Assembly: GCF_021590045.1 (NCBI RefSeq) | Contig: NZ_CP062221.1 | Coordinates: forward strand, 3,224,001 to 3,288,000 | Source: Cellulomonas palmilytica | GTDB taxonomy: Bacteria > Actinomycetota > Actinomycetes > Actinomycetales > Cellulomonadaceae | Direction of reading: 5' to 3' | DNA: 64,000 nt | Shown here: positions 35,652 to 43,690 of the stretch, one piece after another | Position numbering within the stretch: the first letter of the stretch is position 1 | Layout: every line of letters starts with the position of its first letter | Translations under genes and position numbers: made by a program | Notes under the pieces: generated by a model | The model's input: only the letters and a program-made list of their open reading frames with translations | Told to the model about the DNA's origin: nothing | The model's database searches: none

Positions 35652-36878
35652 TCAGCCGTCGAGCAGCACGCGCCGCAGGACCTCGGCGCTGCGGCGCCCG
35701 TCGTGCAGCTCGGCCACGAGCGCGGGACCCTGGGCGGCGATCGCGCGCGCGGCGTCCCGGGCGTCGAACGCCGCGCGCAACGTCACGCCCAGCGTGTCGC
35801 CCGTCGCCTCGACCACGGGCAGCTCGCGCCCGGTCGCGGCCCGCACCTCGTCGCGCACCTGCGCGTCGACGTGGCTCACGACGAGCCGGCCCGCGGCCAT
35901 CGCCTCGCACGCCGCGACACCGTAGATCCCGAGCCGGAACTGGTCGAGCACGACGTCCGCGCCGCGGTACAGCGCGCGCACCTCGTCGGCCGGCACGCCC
36001 GCGACGACGCGGCGCTGGATCACGCCGTCGAGGACGAGCGGCGCGAGCGCGCGCCCGACGCGGTCGGCGCCCTTGAGCACGGGGTTGCTCGGGGCGAACA
36101 CGACGAGGGGCGCCGCACGCTCGAGCACGGGGGCGTCGCTCGCCCACGCCGCGGCGTCGACGACCACGGGGCACCACACCGCTCCCGGCCACCCGGGCAG
36201 CAGGTCGGGCGTCGAGACGAGCACGGGGCCGTCGAACCCCGCCGCGCGGCGCCGGTTGCGCAGCGCGACCGACTCGAGCGCGCGCGTGCGGGGGTCCCCG
36301 TCCGGCCCCGGCCGGAACGGCGAGTCCGGATGCGTCGCGGCGTGCGCGCTCGGGACGCGGACGTCCGTGCCGTGCCACAGCAGCGCGACCCGCACGCCCC
36401 GGGCCCGCAGCGCGTGCGCCTCGGCCACGGGGTCGAACCCGTGCAGGCGTCCGAACAGCGGCCGCCCCGCCTCGATCACGACGGCCTCCACGGTCGAGGC
36501 GACCGCGTCGAACACCCGCTGCTGGTACGCCCGCGACGCGCGGTGCACCGCGCCCAGCGGCGCGACGTGGTCGGCGCCGTACCGGAACGTCGGGTCCGCC
36601 GTGAACGCCCACGCCACGGCGGGCACGCCCGCCCGGTCGAGCGCCGTGGCCCACGCGAGCCCCTGCCCCGCGAAGTTCGCCGGCCCGACGAGCACGCGTG
36701 CGGGCTCGCCCGAGCGGGGCGAGACGAGCGTCGGCACCCCCTCCGGGTCGGTCGTCCACGGCGCGCGCGCCCACTTGGCCGCGTCGAGCGCGCGGTCCAC
36801 GGCGGGCGGGAGCACGTGGCGCCTCGTCGTCAGGACGGACGCCGCTCGAGCGGCGAGCGCACGGGCTCGTCGTGCCAC
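35652..36878 (-). CDS. GT-B glycosyltransferase-like protein
   Basis: A 408-residue protein with the outline of a GT-B enzyme. It has a GPANFAGQGLAWATAL loop near the N-terminus, ALLWHGTDVRVP in the middle, and a donor half with FAPSNPVLKGADRVGRAL and QFRLGIYGVAACEAMAAGR (E-x-M in place of the usual E-x7-E). It belongs to no family I can name more closely. The GTG at 36878 is chosen for an aggagg site six bases upstream; the open frame before it is only 11-base repeat DNA. It is divergent from the glycosyltransferase at 37006. Confidence 0.8.
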   Translation of the reverse strand: MARRARALAARAASVLTTRRHVLPPAVDRALDAAKWARAPWTTDPEGVPTLVSPRSGEPARVLVGPANFAGQGLAWATALDRAGVPAVAWAFTADPTFRYGADHVAPLGAVHRASRAYQQRVFDAVASTVEAVVIEAGRPLFGRLHGFDPVAEAHALRARGVRVALLWHGTDVRVPSAHAATHPDSPFRPGPDGDPRTRALESVALRNRRRAAGFDGPVLVSTPDLLPGWPGAVWCPVVVDAAAWASDAPVLERAAPLVVFAPSNPVLKGADRVGRALAPLVLDGVIQRRVVAGVPADEVRALYRGADVVLDQFRLGIYGVAACEAMAAGRLVVSHVDAQVRDEVRAATGRELPVVEATGDTLGVTLRAAFDARDAARAIAAQGPALVAELHDGRRSAEVLRRVLLDG

Positions 36879-36891
36879 GGTCGTCCTCCTG

Positions 36892-36935
36892 GTCCGCGCC
36901 TCGTCCGCGCCTCGTCCGCGCCTCGTCCGCGCCTG
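36892..36935. repeat. 11-base tandem repeat, four copies
   Basis: Four copies of gtccgcgcctc (the last ends in g) lie between divergent glycosyltransferase genes, just upstream of the leftward ribosome site. The unit length equals that of the repeats at 21918 and 43410, though the sequence differs. Confidence 0.85.
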
Positions 36936-36965
36936 TGTGGCGCACCGCCCCATTCTGTCGTCCCG

Positions 36966-36971
36966 TACCCT
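36966..36971 (+). promoter_or_regulatory. -10 box for the gene at 37006
   Basis: TACCCT fits the TANNNT form seen before other genes in the window. It predicts a leader of about 28 bases with a weak gaggga site before the ATG. Confidence 0.45.
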
Positions 36972-37005
36972 CGGGGACGGCCCGCACGCGCTCACCCGAG
37001 GGACG

Positions 37006-38325
37006 ATGAGACCACCGAAGCACCTGCTCTACCTCGCGTGGGGCTTCCCGCCGTCGCGCGCGGGCGGCGTGTACCGCGCGCTCGCGACCGTCAACGCGTT
37101 CGCCGCTGCGGGCTGGGACGTCACGGTCGTCACCGCGAGCCGCGAGACGTTCGAGCGGTACACGGGCGCCGACACCTCGCTCGAGGCGCTCGTCGACCCC
37201 CGCGTCACGGTGCGGCGCATCGGGTTCGACTGGCCCGCGCAGGACACGGACATCCGCCGGTACCCGGCGCTGCGCGTCGCGCTGCCTCCCGTGTGGGCGC
37301 GGCTGCGCCGCCTCGCCGACGAGGTCCCGTTCCCCGAGGCGTCGTACGGGCCGTGGCGCGCGCCCCTGGCCGCGGCCGCGCGCGCGGTGCACGACGAGCA
37401 CGCGGTGGACCTGACCCTCGCGACCGCGAACCCCCACGTGACGTTCGCCGCGGCGCACGACCTGTTCCGCACCGCGGGCGTCCCGTACGTCATGGACTAC
37501 CGCGACGCGTGGCGGCTCGACGTGTTCTCGGGCGCGACGACCGCGTCGCCGCGTTCCCGGGTCGGCCGGTGGGAGCGCCGGCTGGTCGCCGACGCTCGCG
37601 AGGTGTGGTTCGTCAACGAGCCGATCCGCGCGTGGCACCAGGAGCGCTACCCGGACGCCGCGGCCCGCATGCACGTCGTCGCGAACGGCTGGGACCCCGG
37701 GCTGCTCGAGGTGCCCCTCGCGCGCACGCCCCACCCGGGCCCCGGCCTGCGGCTCGCGTACCTCGGCACGGTGACGCCCAAGGTGCCGCTGACCGAGCTG
37801 CTCGCGGGCTGGCGCCTCGCCCTGGCCGACGGCCGCCTGCCGGCGGGGTCCACACTCACGCTCGGCGGCCACCTCGGGTACTTCGCCGTGCCGCAGGGCA
37901 CGCTCGCGCAGGCCGTCGCCGACGCCGCGGCCGACGGCGTGCGCTACGTCGGGCCCGTCGCGAAGGCCGAGGTCTCGCGGTTCTACGCGGACGCGGACGC
38001 GCTCGTGCTCGCGCTCGGGTCCGGGCGGTACGTCTCCAGCGGGAAGGTCTACGAGTACGTCGCCGCCGGACGGCCGGTCGTCGCGGTCCACGACCCGCGC
38101 AACGCGACCACCGACGTCCTCGCCGAGCACCCGCTGGTCGCGCGCGTCGCCGCGGTCACGCCCGACGAGGTCGCGCGCGCGCTCGGCGAGGTCCCCGCGC
38201 TCGTCGCGGCGGCCCCGGCCCACGCCGACGAGCTCGCGCGCCTGGCGCTCGCGTACCGCCGCGACGCCCAGCTCGCCCCGCGCGTCACCGCGCTCGGCGC
38301 CGCCGTCGGGCAGGAGGTCGCATGA
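37006..38325 (+). CDS. GT4-like glycosyltransferase
   Basis: A 439-residue paralogue of the glycosyltransferase at 31048. It opens with LLYLAWGFPPSRAGGVYRAL, followed by PYVMDYRDAWRLDVFSG, WFVNEPIRAWHQERYP, GPGLRLAYLGTVTPKVPL, and a donor site with VSSGKVYEYVAAGRPVVAV. The identical length and co-linear blocks show duplication. It starts at ATG 37006 and ends in an ATGA overlap with a small gene that resembles the accessory domain of the other duplicated pair. Substrates are unknown. Confidence 0.86.
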   Translation: MRPPKHLLYLAWGFPPSRAGGVYRALATVNAFAAAGWDVTVVTASRETFERYTGADTSLEALVDPRVTVRRIGFDWPAQDTDIRRYPALRVALPPVWARLRRLADEVPFPEASYGPWRAPLAAAARAVHDEHAVDLTLATANPHVTFAAAHDLFRTAGVPYVMDYRDAWRLDVFSGATTASPRSRVGRWERRLVADAREVWFVNEPIRAWHQERYPDAAARMHVVANGWDPGLLEVPLARTPHPGPGLRLAYLGTVTPKVPLTELLAGWRLALADGRLPAGSTLTLGGHLGYFAVPQGTLAQAVADAAADGVRYVGPVAKAEVSRFYADADALVLALGSGRYVSSGKVYEYVAAGRPVVAVHDPRNATTDVLAEHPLVARVAAVTPDEVARALGEVPALVAAAPAHADELARLALAYRRDAQLAPRVTALGAAVGQEVA

Positions 38326-38678
38326 GCACGCGCACCGTCCTCGTGGTCGCCGCCGCCGGGACCTCGGACCAGGCGGTCGACTCCCTGGCCGCTCCCCTGC
38401 GGGACGCGGGCGCCGAGCTCACGGTCGTCGACCTGCGCCCGCGACGGGGTGCCGCCGCGGGCGGACGCGTCGCCCGCGCGCTGGCGGCCACCACGGCGTC
38501 CTGGGCCGCGGCCCGCCGCGTCTCGGCGTCCGACCGGGCCGCGCTGCGCGACGCCGCGCTCGTCGTCGCCGCCGACCGCGAGGCGGTCCCCGCGGTGTGG
38601 CGCGCGCGCCGCACCAACCGCACCGCGCAGCTCGTCAACGGCCTGCCCGCGGCGCTGCGCTCCCTCGGCGCCACCTGA
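38322..38678 (+). CDS. Free-standing accessory domain of glycosyltransferases
   Basis: A 118-residue protein without a named family. It opens with a hydrophobic strand and glycine turn (TVLVVAAAGTSDQAVDSL), then RDAGAELTVVDLRP, and later ALVVAADREAVPAVWRA. The same order of blocks occurs at the C-terminus of the GT4 enzymes at 33839 (ARVVLLATSEAG, VDVVDLSP, ADVVVLGDRSANALAAVL) and 29262. I read it as that domain encoded alone. Its ATG overlaps the stop of the preceding glycosyltransferase by four bases and has a strong aggagg site. The role is unknown; a partner subunit of the 37006 product is likely. Confidence 0.7.
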   Translation: MSTRTVLVVAAAGTSDQAVDSLAAPLRDAGAELTVVDLRPRRGAAAGGRVARALAATTASWAAARRVSASDRAALRDAALVVAADREAVPAVWRARRTNRTAQLVNGLPAALRSLGAT

Positions 38679-38705
38679 CGTCGGACCGAGGGAGCCCAGC
38701 GCGCG

Positions 38706-39020
38706 TCAGAACTGCGCCTTGGTGTACGCGAGCGTGTAGTCGCCGATCGGGACGATGAGGTCCAGCACATAGGTCGTGGGAAGCACCTGGTCGAGGATGT
38801 AGCCCTTGAACGTCAGCCGCGCCTTCGCGGGTGCGCCCTTCGCCGCGACCGGCTTGGTGATCGACAGCTTCTTGTCGTGAACCCCGTACACGCCGCCGAT
38901 CTGCGCGTTCGACACCTTCGTGATCGACGCCGACCTGACCCAGGGGTCCGACAGCGAGGCATAGGTGTACTGCACAAGAATGCAGGTGCCCGTTCCGGGA
39001 GTCGCGCGTCGAAGCCGCAC
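38706..39020 (-). CDS. Orphan small protein or gene remnant
   Basis: A frame of up to 104 residues (GTG 39020; a second GTG at 38975 gives 89). The protein is unlike its neighbours: rich in Lys, Thr, Tyr, Val and Ile, poor in Arg, with alternating hydrophobic residues as in a beta-sandwich (SITKVSNAQIGGVYGVHD, RLTFKGYILDQVL). The DNA is visibly less GC-rich than the surrounding genes. It has no signal peptide and no ribosome site, so it may be the C-terminal remnant of a larger exported protein brought in by transfer. No family is recognised. Confidence 0.4.
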   Translation of the reverse strand: MRLRRATPGTGTCILVQYTYASLSDPWVRSASITKVSNAQIGGVYGVHDKKLSITKPVAAKGAPAKARLTFKGYILDQVLPTTYVLDLIVPIGDYTLAYTKAQF

Positions 39021-39064
39021 CGCGTCTCACGAACAGCAGCCCAGAGCCCGCGGTCTGCACGGGC

Positions 39065-40174
39065 TTACTTCGCGACGGCCGCGGGTGCGCTCTTGAGCAG
39101 GCTCGCGATCGCGTCGGCGAACGCCGCCAGGTCGTCCTCCGCGACGTAGGACCGACCCGCGGTCTCCGCCGCCGCGCGGGCACGGGCGAACAGGTGGGCA
39201 TCGGACTCCCAGGCCCGCAGCGCGTCGGCCGCCCCGGCCGCGTCGTCGACCACGACACCCGCGCCGCTCCCGCGCACGACGCGCGAGCTGCGCGGCAGGT
39301 CCGTCGCGACGACCGCGAGACCGCACGCGAGGTACTCGTAGAGCTTGCTGGGGATCGCGTCGCGGAACGCCGGCGTCTGGTCGAGCAGCAGCAGCCCGAC
39401 CCACGCGCCGCGCGCGAGCGTCCACGCCTCCCGCGGAGGCTGACGGCCGTGCCACCGCACGCGGTCCGCGAGCACGGGCGAGGCGAGCCGCTCGAGGAAC
39501 GCCTCACGGTCCGCGGGGGCGATCGGCCCGACGAGGTCGAGCTCCCACCCGGGCGCCGCCTCGAGCGCGTCGAGCATCGCGAACAGCCCACGGCTGCGCC
39601 GCAGGTCCCCGACGTACAGCGCGCGCGGCGTGGGCCCGGGCGGCGTGGGCCCGGGCAGCATCGACGTGTCGGCGAGGTTGCGCACGACGAGGCGCCGGTC
39701 GACGTCCGTCATGAGGTGCTGGTCGGCGACGACGAGCAGGTCCGCGCGCCGCGCGGCGCGGATGCCGAGGCGCGCCCAGACCGACGCGAGCGCACCGCGC
39801 ACGCCGGACGCCCACGGCCGGTCCTGCAGCAGCAGCTCGTAGTCCTCGTGCACGTCGGTGACGATCGCGATCCGGCGGCCCGTGAGCCGGCGGACGCCGC
39901 GCGCGAACCACACGCCCGCCGCGGAGTCCGGGTCGAGCGCGACGACCACGTCGCCTCTGGCCCGCAACGGCAGCGTGAGCGCGTGCCACGACCGGCGCAG
40001 TCCCCCGCCGCGACGCCACGAGCGCGTGGCGGCCTCGGGCGGCCCGGCGACGGCCCGGCCCAGGCCGAGCACCTCGACCTCGAGACCGCGGCGGCTGAGC
40101 GCCGCGACCTCGCGGTGCAGGCGCGCGTCCGCGACGTCGTGGCCCGACGTCACGATGCTCACCTGCGGCCTCAT
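39065..40174 (-). CDS. GT4-type glycosyltransferase
   Basis: A 369-residue GT-B enzyme. QVSIVTSGHDVADARLHREV opens it, IVTDVHEDYELLL follows, and the donor half has ALYVGDLRRSRGLFAMLDAL and IPSKLYEYLACGLAVVATDL, the usual GT4 donor-phosphate block. It is the last gene of a leftward operon with the ABC exporter and a GT2 enzyme. It therefore probably adds a sugar to the exported polymer before transport. The start is uncertain: ATG 40174 is used, GTG 40183 is in frame; neither has a clear ribosome site. Confidence 0.87.
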   Translation of the reverse strand: MRPQVSIVTSGHDVADARLHREVAALSRRGLEVEVLGLGRAVAGPPEAATRSWRRGGGLRRSWHALTLPLRARGDVVVALDPDSAAGVWFARGVRRLTGRRIAIVTDVHEDYELLLQDRPWASGVRGALASVWARLGIRAARRADLLVVADQHLMTDVDRRLVVRNLADTSMLPGPTPPGPTPRALYVGDLRRSRGLFAMLDALEAAPGWELDLVGPIAPADREAFLERLASPVLADRVRWHGRQPPREAWTLARGAWVGLLLLDQTPAFRDAIPSKLYEYLACGLAVVATDLPRSSRVVRGSGAGVVVDDAAGAADALRAWESDAHLFARARAAAETAGRSYVAEDDLAAFADAIASLLKSAPAAVAK

Positions 40175-40187
40175 CGCGCGCACCCGC

Positions 40188-41297
40188 TCAGAAGTCTTCG
40201 AGCGTGAACGCGGTCTCGCCGACCTCGAGGAACTTCGTGTACGCGGCGCCGCACTCCTCCGGGGTGCCGCGCATCATGAGCTTGCCCTTGTGGATCCAGA
40301 TCGCGTCGTTGCACAGCTGGCGGATCGAGCCGAGCGAGTGCGAGACGAGGAACATCGCGCGCGCCGAGGACATGAGCTCGTCCATCTTCGCGGCGGCCTT
40401 GTTCTTGAACTTCGCGTCACCCGCGGACAGCGCCTCGTCGATCAGCAGGATGTCGGGCTCCATGTGGACCGACACCGCGAACGCGAGCCGCTGGGACATG
40501 CCCGACGAGTACGTGCGCATCGGCATGTCCATGAACTCGCCGATCTCGGCGAAGTCGGCGATCTCGTCCGCCCGCTCCGCGACCTGCTCGCGTGTCAGCC
40601 CCTGCGCGAGCCCGCCGAGCACGACGTTCTCGCGCCCGGTGAGCGCGGAGTTGAAGCCGACGCCGAGCGACAGCAGCGAGCTGATCTTGCCGCGCACCTC
40701 GATGCGGCCCGACGTGGGCGGCAGGACACCTGCGAGGGCCCGCATGAGCGTCGACTTGCCCGCGCCGTTCGCGCCGAGGATGCCGAGCGCCGTGCCGACC
40801 GGGACGTCGAACGACATGTTCTGGATCGCCTCGACCTCGCGCACCGCGCGCTCGCCGCGGCCGAACCGGACCAGGGCGCTCTTGAGCGTCGGGACCTTCT
40901 CGAACGTCGTGCGGTACGTGATCGACACGTCCTGCACGCTGACCGCGGGCGGGACGCTCATGTCGACCTGGTACTTGCGCTCAATGCGCGGCTCCGTCTT
41001 GGCCGCCGGCTTCTTGGGTGCGGGCTTCTTGGCGGCCTTGGGCTTCGCAGCGGGCTTGGCGGCGGGCTGGGCGGCGGGCTCGTCGGCAGCGGGTGCGTCG
41101 GCCACGGCCTTCCCGGTGGCTGCGGCCTCCTGCGCCGTACCCTCCTGCGCGGGCGCGTCGGGGGCGGACGGCGCCGCGGGCGCGTCGGGCTGCTGCGGGG
41201 CAGCCGGCTGCGCGGGCGCGGTCGCGCCCGTCCCGGTGCCGGACGGTCGTCGGGAGTCGCCCGACGTGCTCACCTCAGAGGCGGACAGCGAACTCAC
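40188..41297 (-). CDS. Polysaccharide exporter ATPase, Wzt/TagH type
   Basis: A 369-residue ABC ATPase. Walker A is GANGAGKST (175-183), the signature is TYSSGMSQRLAFAVS, Walker B is PDILLIDEALSAGD, and the switch His is in FLVSHSLGS. These features match exporters of O-antigen or teichoic acid. It lacks the C-terminal glycan-recognition domain of some Wzt proteins. Instead it carries a 105-residue N-terminal tail: Ala/Pro-rich, then Lys-rich (KPAAKPKAAKKPAPKKPAAK), like a histone H1 tail. The GTG at 41297 overlaps the permease by 23 bases; a GTG at 41273, just after the permease stop, is an alternative. Confidence 0.92.
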   Translation of the reverse strand: MSSLSASEVSTSGDSRRPSGTGTGATAPAQPAAPQQPDAPAAPSAPDAPAQEGTAQEAAATGKAVADAPAADEPAAQPAAKPAAKPKAAKKPAPKKPAAKTEPRIERKYQVDMSVPPAVSVQDVSITYRTTFEKVPTLKSALVRFGRGERAVREVEAIQNMSFDVPVGTALGILGANGAGKSTLMRALAGVLPPTSGRIEVRGKISSLLSLGVGFNSALTGRENVVLGGLAQGLTREQVAERADEIADFAEIGEFMDMPMRTYSSGMSQRLAFAVSVHMEPDILLIDEALSAGDAKFKNKAAAKMDELMSSARAMFLVSHSLGSIRQLCNDAIWIHKGKLMMRGTPEECGAAYTKFLEVGETAFTLEDF

Positions 41298-42144
41298 GCT
41301 CCCTCGACATGAAGAACAGGCTCCCGACGACGGCGATGCCCACGGACCAGCAGGCCGAGACGACCCAGAACGTCGGGGAGGGGATCGTCCCCTCGAGGAC
41401 CAGCTCGGTCCATCCGCCGACCATCGTGAACAGCGGGTTGCCGTACAGCAGGAGGTCGGCGAACCTCTCGAACTTGCCGGTCTGGACGCTGTCGACGGTC
41501 CAGATGATCGGCGACATGTACAGCCAGATGCGCGTGAAGAACGGCAGGAAGCTCGACGTGTCGCGGAAGTAGACCTGGAGCGTGGCGAGGATCGACGCGA
41601 TGCCGATCGAGAAGATCACCATGAAGCCCAGGAAGACGAGGCCGAGGAGCATCTGCGGCCCCCACTCCTCGTCCGTGAAGGCCTTCATGACGAGGACCAC
41701 CGGCAGCGTCGGCAGGAACCGGAAGAACGCGGTGCGCACCGCGGACATCGGCATGAGCAGGCGCGGGAACGCCATGTTCATGATGAGCCGGCCGCCGCCC
41801 GTCACCGAGCTCGCACCTGCCGACATCGAGCCCGACACGAGGTGGAAGACGAACAGCCCGCTGACGATGTGCGCGAGCACGTCGATGCCGCCCCTGCCGC
41901 CGATGATGACGACGAGCAGGAAGTACACGAACGACATGAGCAGCGGGTTGATGATCAGCCAGAGCTGCCCGAACACCGTCTGCGAGTGCGCCGCGCGGAT
42001 GCTGGCCTTCGACGACTCGGCCGCGAACGGCAGTCGCGCGCGCAGGTCGCGGAAGTACGGTCCGAACCTCGGCAGGCCCGCCCGGTGGGGCGAGTAGACC
42101 TGCAGGTCCGCGTCGGCGTCGCGCACGACGTCCTTGGTCGACAT
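41275..42144 (-). CDS. Polysaccharide ABC exporter permease, Wzm/TagG type
   Basis: A 289-residue ABC-2 permease with six predicted membrane segments. An amphipathic N-terminal helix carries SIRAAHSQTVFGQLWLIINP, the hallmark of the Wzm/TagG group, and YMSPIIWTVDSV lies in the last third. With the next gene it forms the exporter that flips lipid-linked glycan or teichoic-like polymer across the membrane. The ATG lies seven bases after the GT2 stop. This is the only polymer exporter in the window. Confidence 0.93.
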   Translation of the reverse strand: MSTKDVVRDADADLQVYSPHRAGLPRFGPYFRDLRARLPFAAESSKASIRAAHSQTVFGQLWLIINPLLMSFVYFLLVVIIGGRGGIDVLAHIVSGLFVFHLVSGSMSAGASSVTGGGRLIMNMAFPRLLMPMSAVRTAFFRFLPTLPVVLVMKAFTDEEWGPQMLLGLVFLGFMVIFSIGIASILATLQVYFRDTSSFLPFFTRIWLYMSPIIWTVDSVQTGKFERFADLLLYGNPLFTMVGGWTELVLEGTIPSPTFWVVSACWSVGIAVVGSLFFMSREREFAVRL

Positions 42145-42151
42145 GTGGTGG

Positions 42152-43318
42152 TCAGTCCTCCGTCACGTGACGGTCAGGCCCCGGGCCGTCGGTCCGGGCC
42201 GGACGGGGCGCATTCGCCGCAACAGGATAGACGACACCCGTCGTCGTCCCCGACGGAGCGGACGAGTCGCCCACCGCACGCGGGGGCGTCGGCGCCGCCC
42301 CGCGCGGCAGGCCGCGCAGGAAGCCGGAGCCCCACGCGAGGTGCATGGTCGCGACCACGCCGGGCAGCCGCCGGCGTGCGGCCGGGGGCAGGTCACGGCC
42401 GACGAGCGCGGCGCCGGCGACCACGGCCGCGGCGTACCCCACGGGTGCCGCGGCGCCGACGAGGAGCCAGCGCGGGCCGGTGGTCGCGCCGACGACCGCG
42501 AGCACGGTGCCCAGCGCGATCCCTGCGACCGCGGCGGGCGGTGCGAGGTAGCGCAGCCCCGCGGTCTGCGGGTGGTGCCTCATCACCTGACGTCGCCACT
42601 GGCCCGTGCGGAAGAACTGCCGCGCGAGCGCGCGCACGTCCCCGCGCGGCCGGTAGGTCACGCCGAGGTCGGGCACGAACCACACGACCTCGCCGGCCTC
42701 GCGCAGCCGGTGGTTGAGCTCCCAGTCCTGCGCACGCACGAAGTGCTCGTCGTACCCGCCGACGCGCTCGAGCGCGTCGCGCCGGAACACCCCCAGGTAC
42801 ACGGTCGGCGCGGGCCCGGGCTCACCGCCGGTGTGGAACGCGGCCGAGCCGATGCCGAGCGGGCTGCTCATCGCGCGCGCGACCGCCTCCTCGAACGGCG
42901 TGGTCCCGACCGGGACCATGCGCCCGCCGACGTTCGCGGCCCCCGTCTCGACCAGCGCGTGCACCGCGCGTCGCACGTAGTCGGGCTCGAGCTCGCTGTG
43001 CCCGTCGACGCGTACGAGCACGTCGTGCCGCGCGGCGGCGACCGCGAGGTTGAGCCCGTCGGGCGTGCGGCCGGTCGGGTTGTCGATCACGCGGACGCGC
43101 GCGTCCCGCCGCGCGAGCGCGTGGGCGATCTCCAGCGTGCGGTCGTGGCTCGGCCCGACGGCGAGGACGACCTCGAGCTCGCCCGCGTAGTCCTGGCCCA
43201 GGACCCGCTCGATCGCGGCCGCCAGGTGCCGTTCCTCGTCGCGGACCGTGAGGAACACGGAGACCGGAGGCAGGTGGCTGGTGCCGTCGGGCTCCGACGG
43301 GCTCATCGCGGGGGACAT
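42152..43318 (-). CDS. GT2 glycosyltransferase, ExoA-like
   Basis: A 388-residue membrane-linked GT2 enzyme. VSVFLTVRDEERHLAAAIE (19-37) begins the GT-A fold, the metal-binding DGH is at 105-107, GVFRRDALERVGGYDEHF marks the acceptor side, and QDWELNHRL the catalytic loop. Two or three hydrophobic segments follow near 270-330, then a Pro/Ala-rich tail. It matches the ExoA/succinoglycan-type family. The ATG at 43318 lies eight bases after TAGCCT, so a leaderless start is preferred over ATG 43306. It is the first gene of the exporter operon. Confidence 0.88.
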   Translation of the reverse strand: MSPAMSPSEPDGTSHLPPVSVFLTVRDEERHLAAAIERVLGQDYAGELEVVLAVGPSHDRTLEIAHALARRDARVRVIDNPTGRTPDGLNLAVAAARHDVLVRVDGHSELEPDYVRRAVHALVETGAANVGGRMVPVGTTPFEEAVARAMSSPLGIGSAAFHTGGEPGPAPTVYLGVFRRDALERVGGYDEHFVRAQDWELNHRLREAGEVVWFVPDLGVTYRPRGDVRALARQFFRTGQWRRQVMRHHPQTAGLRYLAPPAAVAGIALGTVLAVVGATTGPRWLLVGAAAPVGYAAAVVAGAALVGRDLPPAARRRLPGVVATMHLAWGSGFLRGLPRGAAPTPPRAVGDSSAPSGTTTGVVYPVAANAPRPARTDGPGPDRHVTED

Positions 43319-43326
43319 CGCCGACA

Positions 43327-43332
43327 AGGCTA
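43327..43332 (-). promoter_or_regulatory. -10 box, leaderless exporter operon
   Basis: TAGCCT on the minus strand is eight bases before the ATG of the GT2 gene. The same hexamer and spacing occur before cysC at 54559. Confidence 0.5.
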
Positions 43333-43409
43333 GCCCAGGCAACGATGTGGGAAGGCTCGCGCGGCGTCCACGACAGGGCGATGCGCGTCGGTTGCCCGCG
43401 CGCGCCGTG

Positions 43410-43497
43410 CCGGTCGTCGGCCGGTCGTCGGCCGGTCGTCGGCCGGTAGTCGGCCGGTCGTCGGCAGGTCGTCGGACGGTCGTCGGACGGCCGTCCG
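43410..43497. repeat. 11-base tandem repeat, seven to eight copies
   Basis: Seven copies of ccggtcgtcgg (first base c or a, one internal tcg to tag change, one cc to ca) and a degenerate eighth fill part of the 372-base gap between the exporter operon and the LCP gene. Beyond this repeat and two promoters I see nothing else in the gap. Confidence 0.88.
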
Positions 43498-43677
43498 GGG
43501 CGCGGTTCGCCGGCAGCTCGCGAACCCGCGGCGACGGTCGGCCCGGGCACTCGTCGCGGACCCCGGTTCCAGCGCTGTGACCTGCGATGTCACCCGTTCA
43601 CAGCGCGTGCGGCTTTCTCCACAATCTCTCCACCGGGCGCCTGCGAGCGCTCCCCCTCTCACGCCGAGGTGGCTCCC

Positions 43678-43683
43678 TAGGAT
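43678..43683 (+). promoter_or_regulatory. -10 box, leaderless LCP gene
   Basis: TAGGAT lies exactly seven bases before the GTG at 43691. It sets the start of the first LCP gene and predicts a leaderless mRNA. Confidence 0.6.
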
Positions 43684-43690
43684 CAACCGC

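Noticed and set aside
43410..43497. CRISPR array
   Set aside because: The units are contiguous 11-mers without spacers, and no cas genes are seen.
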